64,000 nt of DNA. Source: Nocardia inohanensis NBRC 100128. GTDB taxonomy: Bacteria; Actinomycetota; Actinomycetes; Mycobacteriales; Mycobacteriaceae. The position numbers and the translations under genes were made by a program. The stretch's first letter is position 1, and the number at the start of each line of letters is the position of its first letter. The notes beneath the pieces were generated by a model that worked only from the letters and a program-made list of their open reading frames with translations, was not told where the DNA came from and made no database searches. Positions 17,495 through 27,600 of this stretch are shown here, in pieces. The DNA is taken from contig NZ_BDBK01000014.1 in NCBI RefSeq assembly GCF_001612945.1, positions 1 to 64,000 of the forward strand. Direction: 5' to 3'.

Positions 17495-18313
17495 ATGACA
17501 GCAACGGTCCCGATCGGGGAGTTCTCCAAGCTCAGTCATCTGAGCGTGAAGGCGCTGCGGTACTACCACGAGATCGAGCTACTGGAGCCGGTGCGGATCG
17601 ATCCGAGCTCCGGTTACCGCTTCTACTCGACGGATCAGGTGGATCAGGCCCATCTCATCCGGCGGCTGCGCGAGCTGAACATGCCGGTACCCGAGATCCG
17701 CGAGGTGCTCTCCGCGCCGGATCGGGCGAGCCGGGATGCCGCGCTGCGGACCCACCTGGAGCGCATGGAGGCCGAACTCCAGCGCACCCGCGATGCGGTG
17801 GCCTCGCTGCGCACCCTGCTGCTGCCGCCGACGGAGATCGATATCAAGGTCCAATATCGTTCCGTCGCAAGCTATCCCGCGCTGTCGGTCGCCGAAGTGG
17901 TGTTGCGGGAGGTGATCGGCGAATGGTGCGACGAGCAGTTCCCGCCGCTCTACATCGCGCTCGAGGGACTCGGCATCCAGCCCGCGGGTCCCGGCGGCGC
18001 GACCTACTCCCCCGAGTTCTTCGAGGAGGACAAGGGCGAGGTGGTGGCCTTCGTACCGATCGACCCGGCCGACCGGGAGCGCGCCGCGACGCTCGGCACC
18101 GTTGTCGATCTACCCGCCCGGCGGTTCGCGGTGGCCACCCATATCGGCCCGTTCACCGACTTCGACCTCACCTACGGCGCGCTGGGCACCTTCGTCGCCG
18201 AACACGACACCTCGCTGGCGGAACCCATTCGCGAGCTCTACCTAACCGGTCCGGGGGACGCCGTGCCGTCGGACTACATCACCGAAATCTGCTGGCCGGT
18301 CGGCCGGCTCTGA
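17495..18313 (+). CDS. MerR-family regulator with GyrI-like effector domain
   Basis: The 272-residue protein has an N-terminal MerR winged helix (IGEFSKLSHLSVKALRYYHEIELLEP, residues about 6-31), a linker helix (residues about 80-115), and a C-terminal GyrI/BmrR-like ligand-binding domain. Such regulators sense bulky or cationic drugs and activate efflux or detoxification genes. The ATG at 17495 is chosen over a GTG five codons upstream because it lies directly after the promoter's -10. Fifteen bases downstream is a VOC-family gene, which it probably co-regulates. Confidence 0.9.
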   Translation: MTATVPIGEFSKLSHLSVKALRYYHEIELLEPVRIDPSSGYRFYSTDQVDQAHLIRRLRELNMPVPEIREVLSAPDRASRDAALRTHLERMEAELQRTRDAVASLRTLLLPPTEIDIKVQYRSVASYPALSVAEVVLREVIGEWCDEQFPPLYIALEGLGIQPAGPGGATYSPEFFEEDKGEVVAFVPIDPADRERAATLGTVVDLPARRFAVATHIGPFTDFDLTYGALGTFVAEHDTSLAEPIRELYLTGPGDAVPSDYITEICWPVGRL

Positions 18314-18328
18314 ACAGGAAGCACCGTC

Positions 18329-18679
18329 ATGACCGTGAAACTCGCCAACATCACCTTCGACTGCGCGAACGCCAACGAGCTGGCCGGGTTCTACGCCCAG
18401 CTGCTGGAGCTCGCCGTGGACCCGGGCGGCAACGAGCACTTCGCCACCGTCGGCCAGAGCGCGGGCCATTCGCCGACGCTCATGTTCATCCACGTCCCCG
18501 ACAAGACGCCCGGCAAGAACGTCGTGCACCTGGACCTGACGGCGGACGATCAGCCCGCCGAGATCCAGCGGGCGATCGCGCTCGGTGCCAAGCACATCGC
18601 CGATTTCGACGAGTACGGCACCAAGTGGGCGACGCTCGCCGATCCCGAAGGGAACCTCTTCGACGTCGCCGCCGGCTGA
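18329..18679 (+). CDS. VOC-family (glyoxalase/bleomycin-resistance-like) protein
   Basis: The 116-residue protein has the paired beta-alpha-beta-beta-beta modules of the vicinal oxygen chelate fold (LANITFDCANANELAGFYAQLL, later VVHLDLTADD and ATLADPEGNLFDV). Members either bind drugs or act as metal-dependent enzymes. A ribosome-binding site AGGAAG precedes the ATG, which follows the merR stop by 15 bp. Co-transcription with a MerR/GyrI regulator suggests a detoxification or resistance role; the substrate is unknown. Confidence 0.85.
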   Translation: MTVKLANITFDCANANELAGFYAQLLELAVDPGGNEHFATVGQSAGHSPTLMFIHVPDKTPGKNVVHLDLTADDQPAEIQRAIALGAKHIADFDEYGTKWATLADPEGNLFDVAAG

Positions 18680-18696
18680 TCGCCGGGGCGGCGAGA

Positions 18697-19134
18697 TCAG
18701 GCCAGTTCGCGCTTCAGGTTCTCGAGCACCTCGGCCTGGATCTTCTTCAGGCCGAGCGGCGCGAAGATGCCCTCGAAGATGCCGCCGATACCGCCGGCGC
18801 CCTTCCAGCTGGTGCGCACGGTGACCAGCGAGCCGCTGCCCGAGGGGGTGACGGTCCAGGTGGTGACCATGGAGGAGTTCGAATCCCGTTCCGTCACCAT
18901 GGAATCGGTGACGGTGACGGTGGCGTGCACATTGCGGGAGCGCTTCTCGGTGGCTTGCAGCGTCCAGTCGGCGACGGTTCCCGCGCCCTTGCCGCCCTCG
19001 ACCACCTTGTAGTCGCGGTAGTGCGAGGACAGGATGCGCGGCCGCACCGTCTCGTAATCCGCGAGAGCGTCCAGTGTCCGCTTCGGATCGGCCGTCACGA
19101 CGATCGAACTGGAGGCGCTGACCTGTCCCACCAT
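18697..19134 (-). CDS. SRPBCC/START-like protein (Rv3718c-like)
   Basis: The 145-residue protein has an SRPBCC (polyketide cyclase/START) layout: N-terminal VSASSSIVVTADPKRTLDALADYETVRPRIL, a beta-rich middle, and a final amphipathic helix (IFAPLGLKKIQAEVLENLKREL). It should form a hydrophobic ligand cavity; the ligand is unknown. The ATG at 19134 has AAGGAG five bases upstream, better than the longer in-frame start at 19257. It fills the Rv3718c position in the conserved recR-dnaX gene order. Confidence 0.88.
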   Translation of the reverse strand: MVGQVSASSSIVVTADPKRTLDALADYETVRPRILSSHYRDYKVVEGGKGAGTVADWTLQATEKRSRNVHATVTVTDSMVTERDSNSSMVTTWTVTPSGSGSLVTVRTSWKGAGGIGGIFEGIFAPLGLKKIQAEVLENLKRELA

Positions 19135-19327
19135 GTGCTCCTTACTGATTGCACGGATTGCCCGGCTGTTTCCCTGCTGCCGCCCGGTTATGCTACGCCC
19201 GATTCGGGCGCGGCCGGCTTCCCATGGGTATCCAGGACGAATGTCCAAGCCGGGCAATCCCTTCGGATTCGGGTTCCCGCCGAGGTAGCGGGCCTATCCT
19301 GGAGGGAGCCGACCGGGGGAGGCGCGT

Positions 19328-20242
19328 ATGACGAAACGCATCGCGAAGTGGTTGCGCGCCAATCTGGACGGGGTCGTGGTGCTGGGCATCGCGCTCATCG
19401 CCGTGCTGATCCAATGCCTGGACACCTTCTCCGATGCGATTCCGGAGGACAAAGCCGCGGGTTTCGTCGGCGCCGCCACCCTCGCCGTGCTGGCGTTGCT
19501 GGCCACCATGCTCTTGCGTGACCGGCAGGAAATGGTGCGGGCCGTGCGCGATACCACCGCGGTGCGGCTGCTCTACGGCTCGGAGATCGGGCAGCAGCAC
19601 GCCCTCGCCCGCCGCGACACCGACCAATGGGTTTGCAAGGGCGGCACCGGTTCCTACCTGCGGGCGGTCACCCTGCCGATGCTGCTGGAGAAGGCGCGGC
19701 GGGAACAGCGGACCCTCCGGGTGCAGATCGAGATCCTCGACCCCAACGATGTGCCGCTGTGCCAGGCCGACGCCCAGTACCGGACCTCGCTGCAACCGCA
19801 GGGCGCGGCGGGGCGGCCGTGGACCACCGAACGGATTCGCAGGCAGTGTTTCGCGACGGTGCTGGCGGCCTATTGGCACGCGCGGCTGTCGGAGTTCCTC
19901 ACCATCGATCTGGCGGTCTCCTCGGGCACCACCACCTTTCGCTGGGATCTGTCGGCCAGCGGGGTCATCATGACCCAGCGGAACCCGACCACCCCCGCAC
20001 TGTTCTTCGAGCGCGGCAAACCGCACTACCAGGACTTCACCCGGGAATTGGCGGTGAGTTTCCGCCAGGCGCGCCAGATTCCGCTGGGCTACCGCGGCGA
20101 TCTGACACCGCCCGCCGAACCCAGCCTGGAGCAGGTGCGCAGATTGTTCGTACAGCTCGCGCTGCCGCTGCCGACGTCCTACACCGACCGCGATGTGGAT
20201 GAGATCGTGCGCTACGCACTGCGTCCGGAGAATCCGTTCTAG
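19328..20242 (+). CDS. Two-TM membrane protein with cytosolic domain of unknown function
   Basis: The 304-residue protein has two N-terminal transmembrane helices (residues about 15-31 and 43-63), then a soluble domain beginning around residue 75 that contains VCKGGTGSYLRAVTLPMLLEKA and VQIEILDPNDVPLC. The Arg-rich, Leu-Pro style of this domain looks ligand- or nucleic-acid-binding, but I cannot name a family. A TATCCT -10 (19295-19300) and GGGGGAGG ribosome-binding site support the ATG. It lies 1.4 kb from the NACHT gene, with a convergent transporter between whose stop overlaps by four bases. Confidence 0.65.
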   Translation: MTKRIAKWLRANLDGVVVLGIALIAVLIQCLDTFSDAIPEDKAAGFVGAATLAVLALLATMLLRDRQEMVRAVRDTTAVRLLYGSEIGQQHALARRDTDQWVCKGGTGSYLRAVTLPMLLEKARREQRTLRVQIEILDPNDVPLCQADAQYRTSLQPQGAAGRPWTTERIRRQCFATVLAAYWHARLSEFLTIDLAVSSGTTTFRWDLSASGVIMTQRNPTTPALFFERGKPHYQDFTRELAVSFRQARQIPLGYRGDLTPPAEPSLEQVRRLFVQLALPLPTSYTDRDVDEIVRYALRPENPF

Positions 20243-21525
20243 CCGGTGAGCAGCAGTCCGGCCACCGCCGCGCCGGTCGCGGTGACCGCGAGCACCACGC
20301 CCGTCAGCACGAACTTCCGCATGGGGATCCGGACCGCGTGGGTGCGGCAGAACTCCAGGCACAACAGCGTCGCCAGCGAGGCCCACGGGGTGATCACCGG
20401 GCCGGCGTTGGTGCCGATCAGCAAGGCCAGCAATTGGTTTCGCTCACCCGCCGGGATCACCGCTTCCCCCGCGGTGTAGGCGGGCAGGTTGTTCACCAGG
20501 TTGGACAGCCCCGCCCCCGCGGCCGCCGCACGGAACGCCCCGCCTGCGCCGGAATCGTCGCCGATCAGCCCGTGCATCAGATCGGACAAACCGAAGCGGC
20601 TCAAGGTGGGGACGACCAGAAACAGACCGGTCACGAAAACCAGGAGCTGCCAAGGGATCAGCGACCAGCGCAGCGCGGAGCGATCGAACAGCGCGAACGC
20701 CAGAATCGCGATGACCGCGGCGGCGGTGGCCGCCAAGCCGATGCTGTCGCCGACGAACGGGATCGCCAGCACGAACAGCACGCACGCACCGGCGGTCGTG
20801 TACATGAGGGTGCGCTCGCGCCCGTCCGCCGGGCGCACCGGCTGCGGCACCACGTACCGTTCCGCCCCGCGCTCGGTCCGCCGCCAGTACCACCACCACA
20901 GGCAGACCATGGTGACCAGCACCGAAAACAGCTGGGGCAGCCACATTCTGGCCGCGAACCCGGTGGCGTCCAGCGCGACCCGGTCGGCGGCGAGCAGGTT
21001 GGTGAGGTTCGAGACCGGTAACAGCAGGCTCGCGGTATTGGCCAGCCAGAGGGTGGTCATGGCCAGCGGCACCGGGGCGATCCGCGCCGGGATCGCCAGC
21101 GCCAGCATGACCGGGGTGAGCAGCACCGCGGTGGTGTCGAGATTCAGCACGGTGGTCGTGGTGGCCGCGAACAGCACGCACAGCAGGAACAGCGCCACGT
21201 AGTTCCCGCCGGCGATGATGGCCAGCCGATGCGCGATCACATCGAAGACCCGTGCGCGCCTGGTCAGCTCGGCCAGCACGATCACGCTGCCCAGGAACAG
21301 CAGCAAGGGCGCGATCCGGCGCATATTGGCGGCCGCTTCCGCCCGCGGCAGCAGTCCGGTAGCGACACAGAGCAATCCGGCCAGCAGCAGGGCGATGCGG
21401 ATACCGTCCAGCAGACTCAGCCGTTCGCGCAGGTCGGCCACCCGATTGCGGAGGACCGCGGGGAGCCGCTTGCGGGCATGCGCGGGCGCGGGTTCAGGCC
21501 CGGGGGCCGGTGGATCCGATTCCAT
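20239..21525 (-). CDS. ArsB/NhaD/SLC13-type anion or sodium transporter
   Basis: This 428-residue protein has about 11 hydrophobic helices and the ion-transporter superfamily pattern (TTTTVLNLDTTAVLLTPVML, NTASLLLPVSNLTNLL, and GLSNLVNNLPAYTAGEAVI). The duplicated TSV/SNL-like re-entrant segments fit permeases of the ArsB/SLC13 group. The substrate could be arsenite, sulfate, dicarboxylate or Na+/H+; no neighbours help. The ATG at 21525, after GAGGA, is preferred over an in-frame GTG at 21537. It is divergent from the NACHT gene. Confidence 0.8.
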   Translation of the reverse strand: MESDPPAPGPEPAPAHARKRLPAVLRNRVADLRERLSLLDGIRIALLLAGLLCVATGLLPRAEAAANMRRIAPLLLFLGSVIVLAELTRRARVFDVIAHRLAIIAGGNYVALFLLCVLFAATTTTVLNLDTTAVLLTPVMLALAIPARIAPVPLAMTTLWLANTASLLLPVSNLTNLLAADRVALDATGFAARMWLPQLFSVLVTMVCLWWWYWRRTERGAERYVVPQPVRPADGRERTLMYTTAGACVLFVLAIPFVGDSIGLAATAAAVIAILAFALFDRSALRWSLIPWQLLVFVTGLFLVVPTLSRFGLSDLMHGLIGDDSGAGGAFRAAAAGAGLSNLVNNLPAYTAGEAVIPAGERNQLLALLIGTNAGPVITPWASLATLLCLEFCRTHAVRIPMRKFVLTGVVLAVTATGAAVAGLLLTG

Positions 21526-21628
21526 CCGTCCTCGCACTGTTACCGCGCGATTCTCCCTACGCGCGCCTAGTCCACGATCGTGTCCTGTCCGATCCTATTC
21601 AGTTGCCCCCGATAAGTATTCCGCAGAG

Positions 21629-21634
21629 TAATAC
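21629..21634 (+). promoter_or_regulatory. -10 element for leaderless NACHT gene
   Basis: TAATAC lies seven bases before the GTG at 21642. A possible -35 TTGCCC sits at 21603-21608 with a long 20-bp spacer. No ribosome-binding site precedes the GTG, consistent with leaderless translation. Confidence 0.5.
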
Positions 21635-21641
21635 TGGTGCG

Positions 21642-24600
21642 GTGAGTTCGACGGGAGGGCGGCCCGGAGAGTTCTTCATCAGCTACTCGCCCGCCGACGA
21701 ACGGTGGGCGACCTGGCTGGCATGGGAGCTGGAGACGGCCGGGGCGGGATATCGGACACTGCTGCAATCCTGGGACTTCGCCCCGGGCACCGACTTCGAC
21801 GACTTCGCCTATCGCGGGGTGCGGGAAGCGGCGGCGGTGCTGGTGGTGTGGTCGCCGAACTATGTGGCGGCGCGGCACACCAATCCGGAGTGGCAGGCGG
21901 CGCTGGACGCGGATCCGGCCAAACTGCTGGCCGTTCGGGTGGCGGGGTGCTCGCTGGAGGCGCTGCCCGCGGGGGTGCGCTGCCTGGATCTGGCGCAGGT
22001 GGACGATGGCGCGGCGGCGCGCGACCAGGTGCTGGACTGGGTGGCGCAGCTGCCGGGCGGCCGCAGCGGCCCCGGATTCCCGGCGCGGCGCACCGGATTC
22101 GGGTCCTCCGCAGAGCTGCGCTTCGACGGCTCCGACGGGCCGGGGCGGCAGCGCCGGCCGCCGACCGCGCCCGCATATCCCGGCGGTGCGCCGCCGGAGC
22201 ATCGGCGCACCGAAGTGTCGATCCTGCATGTGGCCGGGCCGCGCTTCGGGCGGACATCCGCCCTCGACGAGACCGCCTTCGATCCGGAAACCCTGCAATC
22301 GCAGATCCGGGGCGCGGTCGGCGAACTCGTCGATCAACGGGTGCCCGCGCCGGATCTGCTGGTGGTCAGCGGCGACCTCACCGAATCGGCGAACCTGAAC
22401 GAATTCCAGAGCGCGGCCACGTTTCTGCGCGGGCTGCGGGTACTGCTCAAGCTGGAGCCCGGCCGGGTCGTGGTGGTGCCCGGCAATCACGATGTGTCGA
22501 AGGCGTTGTGCCAGGCCTACATTCTGGAGTGCGAGGCCAACAATCGCCGCCCGCAGCCGCCGTTCTATCGCAAGCTGGAACTGTTCGAGCGCATGTTCGG
22601 CGAGGTCTACCGGGGGCTGGACGATCTGGTCTTCGACGGTGCGCAACCCTGGACGCTCTTCCCGATTCCCGAACTGCGCGTGGTGGTGGCCGGGCTCAAC
22701 TCCACCTTGGCGGCAACGCATCTCGAGGACGACAACTACGGCTTCCTCGGCGACCCGCAATCACTGTGGTTCGCCGAGCAATTGCGCGAATTCGAACGGC
22801 TGGGCTGGTTCCGGCTGGGCGTGCTGCGCCACGATCCGATGCCGGACGCGGGGACCTCGCCGTGGCATCCCGAACTATTGCGCGATACCGCGGCGGCGTT
22901 CCGGCATCTCGCGCCGCATTTGAACCTGCTGCTGCACGGGCCGGGACCGGGCGGCGTTCATCTGGGCTGGCTGGGCGAGCACCTGCCGGTACTGCCGGCC
23001 GCCGGGCCCGGACGGGCGGAGCTCATTCACCTGACCGCGCACGGGTTGACCCGGTATCCGTGCGAAAACCGCAGCGGTACACCGGTTTTCCTGGAGCGCG
23101 CCTGGCGCGATGCCGCCGAGACACTGCCGCCGAGCCTGCCCGCGAGCCCCGCGGTGACCTCGCTCGAGAAGCCGCCCGTCACCCCCGAAATCCCGGCGGC
23201 TCCGGCCCTGAAATCGCTCGATCTGCTGCTGAACCGGATCGAAGAGGTGTGCCGGGTGCGTTATCCCGGGGCCAAACTGCGGCGCATCCCGGCCGATCTG
23301 CCCTGCCTGCTGGTCACCGCCAAACGCGGCGAGGTGGTCGATCAATGGCGCATCGGCGCGCACGACGGCGTGGTGACCTGGCCGATCGTCGAAGAGTTCC
23401 TGAATCAGGATCCGGAGCCGGGATCGGAGCTGGTCTACAGCGGCCGATCGCCGGACCGGCAGTTGCGCGAGCGCGCGGGGCTGCGCGGGGTACGGGTGCG
23501 CAGCTTCACCGACTTCCAAGGTCTGCTGGACCTCGACGACTATCTGCGCAGGCAGACGGCACGGCTACGCGAGGAACCCCGCTACGCCTCGACCCTCTAT
23601 GTGCCGCAACGCTTCCGGATCCTGGAGCGCGGGAGCCGGGAGGTCCGCACCGATCTGATCGACGAGCTGCTGCACCAGGTGACCGCCGACGACGGCCGAT
23701 TCATCCTGCTGCTGGGCGATTTCGGGCGCGGTAAATCATTCGCGCTGCGCGAGCTGGCTTTACGGATCGGCGCCGCGGAACCCAGCCTGGTGCCGCTCTT
23801 CATCGAACTGCGCACCCTGGACCGCACCCGCACCGTGGAGAGCCTGATCGCCGCCCACCTGGCGAATTACGGCGAGGACCGGATCAATCTGGCCGCGCTC
23901 ACCTACATGCTCGAACAGGGCCGGGTGGTGCTGCTGTTCGACGGCTTCGACGAACTGGTCGCCCGGCTCAGCTACGAGAGCGCCGCCGACCATATGGACA
24001 CCCTGCTGCAAGCCGCCATCGGCAAGGCGAAGATCGTGGTCGCCGCCCGCACCCAGCACTTCCGCTCCCGCGACCAGGTATCGATGGCACTCGGCGAACG
24101 CCTGCGCACCCGCTCCGATCGCACCCTGATCAGCATCGAGGATTTCACCGACGACCAGGTCCGGGACTTCCTGGACAACCGCTACCCGGAGGCGGATTCG
24201 GCGGCCGCGAACCGGATGCTGCTGCTGCATCGCATTCCGGCGTTGCTGGCGCTGGCCCGCAATCCGCGCATGCTCAGCTTCATCGCGGAACTCGACGAGC
24301 ACCGGCTGCGCGGCGTGGCCGATGCGGGCGAACTCATCGGCCCGACCATGCTCTACGAGACTCTCCTGGACACCTGGCTGAAGTACGAGATCAGCCGCGC
24401 CCCCGCCGATCCCACCGGCCAGCCCGAACTCCGGCTCGACGAACTACGGTCCGCGGTCACCCTTTTCGCGCTCCGAGTCTGGAACTCAGGCGAACCCGAC
24501 CTGGGCCTGTCCGACCTGGGCCCGGCGGACCTGGCCGAGGTCGCCCGAAGCGTCGCCGACCGCACCACCGGCCCGCACCGTCCCGGCCCCGCCCACCTGG

Positions 24601-27600
24601 CCCACTACCTCGGTTCCCGCAGCCTCATCGTCCGCACCGACGACAACCGTTTCGCCCTCATCCACCCCTCCGTGACCGAGTGGCTGGTCATGAAGCAGGT
24701 GAGCGACGAATTCCGGAGCGGCGCAACCACCCCCGCCGCTCTGACCCAACGCCACCTCAGCGATATGGCGGTCGGTTTCCTCTGCGATCTGGCCGACGTC
24801 ACCGTCCTGCGCGCCTGGATCGCCCGCGTGCACCCCGAACTCGCCACCGACGCCGACCAATCCGGAACCTCGACTCCCGTCGGCGGATTCGCCCCCGCTG
24901 GGGATTTCGACCGCGCACACGACTCGGCTCGCGCCGATGACCCCGGCTCCGGCGGTGAAACCGACGACCCCGATGCAGCCTTTCGGGCTGGGGACGAGAC
25001 GCGCGCCGACGAGGCTGCTGACGCCGCCGGATCGGGCCGTGCCGATATGAACACCCGCCCCGGTGGCCCGGCCACGGAGATCGCTCGCGCCAATGCGGTG
25101 CGGATCGCGACGCGGCTGCACATCATGCCGGGGGCCGATTTGCACGATGCGATATTGGCGGGGGCCGAGTTGGCGGATCGGGATTTGCGGCGCATCAATT
25201 TTGCGGGAGCGGATCTCAGTCGGGCGCGACTCTCCGATTCGGCGCTGGATCGGGCGGACTTGCGGGGTGCGCGGCTGATCGGGGCCGACCTCGCGCGGGC
25301 GACCGTTGCCGGGGCGGACCTGCGGGGTGCGGATCTGACCGAAGCGAATCTGACCGGGGCCGATCTGACGGACGCTGATCTGAGCGGGGCGCGATTGCAT
25401 CGGACGCGGCTCGATCATGCCGCGTTGGTGAACGTCACGTTGGATCGTGCCGATCTGACTGCGGCCCGCCTATTGCGGGCGGACCTTTCCGGTAGCCGCG
25501 CGGCGGGCAGTCGATGGACACGGGCCGTGTTGATCGAGGTTGCCGGGCGGCCGGCGGATACCGAGCTGGCGGGGGCCATTCAGGTACCGGGCACAACGGC
25601 GGGGACCGAATTCGCCCCGGCGACAATCGGAGTCCGGCACGGGATCGATACCCAGCACGGGCGACTGCCGCGGCCGCTGGCCTACAGTCCGGACGGGCGG
25701 GCCATCGCGCTGGGATGCGATTACGGCGGGGTGGTCATCTACGGGGCCGATACCGGGCGGACGCTGCGGACCTTGCAGGGGCATCGGGCGCGGGCCGTCG
25801 CGGTCGCCTTCACCGAGCACGTAGTGGTGTCCGGCTCGGCGGACGGGACGGCGCGGATCTGGGATGCCGCCACCGGCGAACTGCGAAAACTACTGCGCGA
25901 CTTCGCGAAATGGCCGTGGCCGTTGGAGGTGAACGGCAGCGGCGAGCTGCTGGCCACCGGGGACGCGGCGGGTGTGGTGCGGGTCTTCGAGCTGCCGGGC
26001 GGGGTGCTGCGGCATCGGTTCGCGCCGCCGCGGGGCTTCGCGCAGCGGATCTTCAGCCTGGCCTTCCACGGCGATCGGCTGGCGGCGGGGTACCAGGACG
26101 GCACCATCCGGGTGTGGGACAGCCGCGACGGGACCGAAATCGCCACCCTGCCAGGCGATCCCGAATCGGTCCGGCGACTGGCCTGGGATCCGACCGGCAC
26201 CCGGCTGGCGGTGGGCGGAGCGAACGGGCGGCTGGCGATCTGGGATCTGACGGGCGGGGTGCGGACCCTGGCAGGGCACCGGGGCAGCGTCTACACCTTG
26301 GCATTTCATCCCGCCGATCCGGCGGTGCTGGCCAGCGGCGACAATGCCGGGGCCGTCATCCTCTGGAATGCATCGGCGGGCACGGTATTCCGAGAGCGCA
26401 CCGAGCACGGCAATGTCCCAGTGCACTGGCTGAGTTTCGATCCGGCCGGCGGGCTGCTGGCGACCGGCGACGCGGCCGGACTGGTCTTCGTGCGCGATGC
26501 CGCCGACGGCGCGCCCCGGCATCGGCTGGCGGGGCACACCAGCTCGATCTGGCCGTTCTCCTTCCGGCCCGACGGCAGCCAATTGGCCGTGGCCGACGGG
26601 CAATCCGCGCTGCGGGTGTGGGATCCGGTCAGCGGGACCTGCTGTCATGTGCTGACCGGACACGGCCGCCACGTGCGGGGCGTCTCGGTCAACGCGGACG
26701 GCACCCTCATCGCGGGCTGCGGCAATGACGGCAGCGTCCGGCTGTGGGATTCCGGGACCGGACAGCTGGCCCGGCGGATCGAGGGCGACGACGACGGCAT
26801 CGTGACCCTGGACTGGGCGGTGTTCTCGCCGACCGATCCGAATCAGCTGGCGACCGTCGCCCGGGACGGGACGCTGCGGGTGTTCGCGGTCGACGGGAGC
26901 GTGCACGAACGGCGCATCACCATCGATTCCGCACCGGTCTGGGCCATGGCCTACGACCCGACCGGTCAGCTCATCGCCACCGCCAACGACGACGACACCG
27001 TCACCCTGTGGACCTTGAATACCGGTGGGGAGCACGCGGTCTGCGGTGAGCACCGGGGGCGGGTACGCTCCATCACCTTCACCGCGGACGGCGGGCGCAT
27101 GGCCACCGGCTGCGATGACGGCAAGATCCGGGTGTGGGAGGTCGCCACCGGCGCGCTGCTGGATACGCTCTCCGACCGGCAGCAGGGCGAATCCAGCTGG
27201 GACACTCGGGAATCCGAACCGCTCAAGCGCGTCTACGGGGTGGCGGTGCACGCGGACCGGCTGGCCGGCGTCTCCTGGGATGCCACGGTGCGGGTGTGGA
27301 ACCCGCGGGCCGAGCAACCGCTGTACCGGCTCAGCGAACACCACGGCAAGCTCTGGTGCGCGGCGGTGGATCGCAATGCCGGACTGCTCGCCACCGCGGG
27401 CGACGATCTGGTGATCCAACTGTGGGATCTGGCCTCCGGGCAGCTGCTGCACAGCCTGGCGGGGCATCGAAACCGGGTGCGGTCCTTGGCTTTCGACCCC
27501 ACCGGCAGCCTGCTGGTGAGCGGCGGGAACGACGGCTGCGTGATGCTGTGGTCGATGGGTGACCCGCCGGCGCTGCTCGCCACCCTGCTCGGGCTGCCCG

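Noticed and set aside
18870..18885. tRNA T-arm-like GTTCGAATCCCG
   Set aside because: It lies inside the SRPBCC coding sequence and no acceptor stem or anticodon arm surrounds it.
21510..21641. Upstream extension of the NACHT protein to an ATG at 21510
   Set aside because: It lies over the start of the divergent transporter, has no ribosome-binding site, and adds residues before the TIR without a domain; GTG at 21642 follows a -10.
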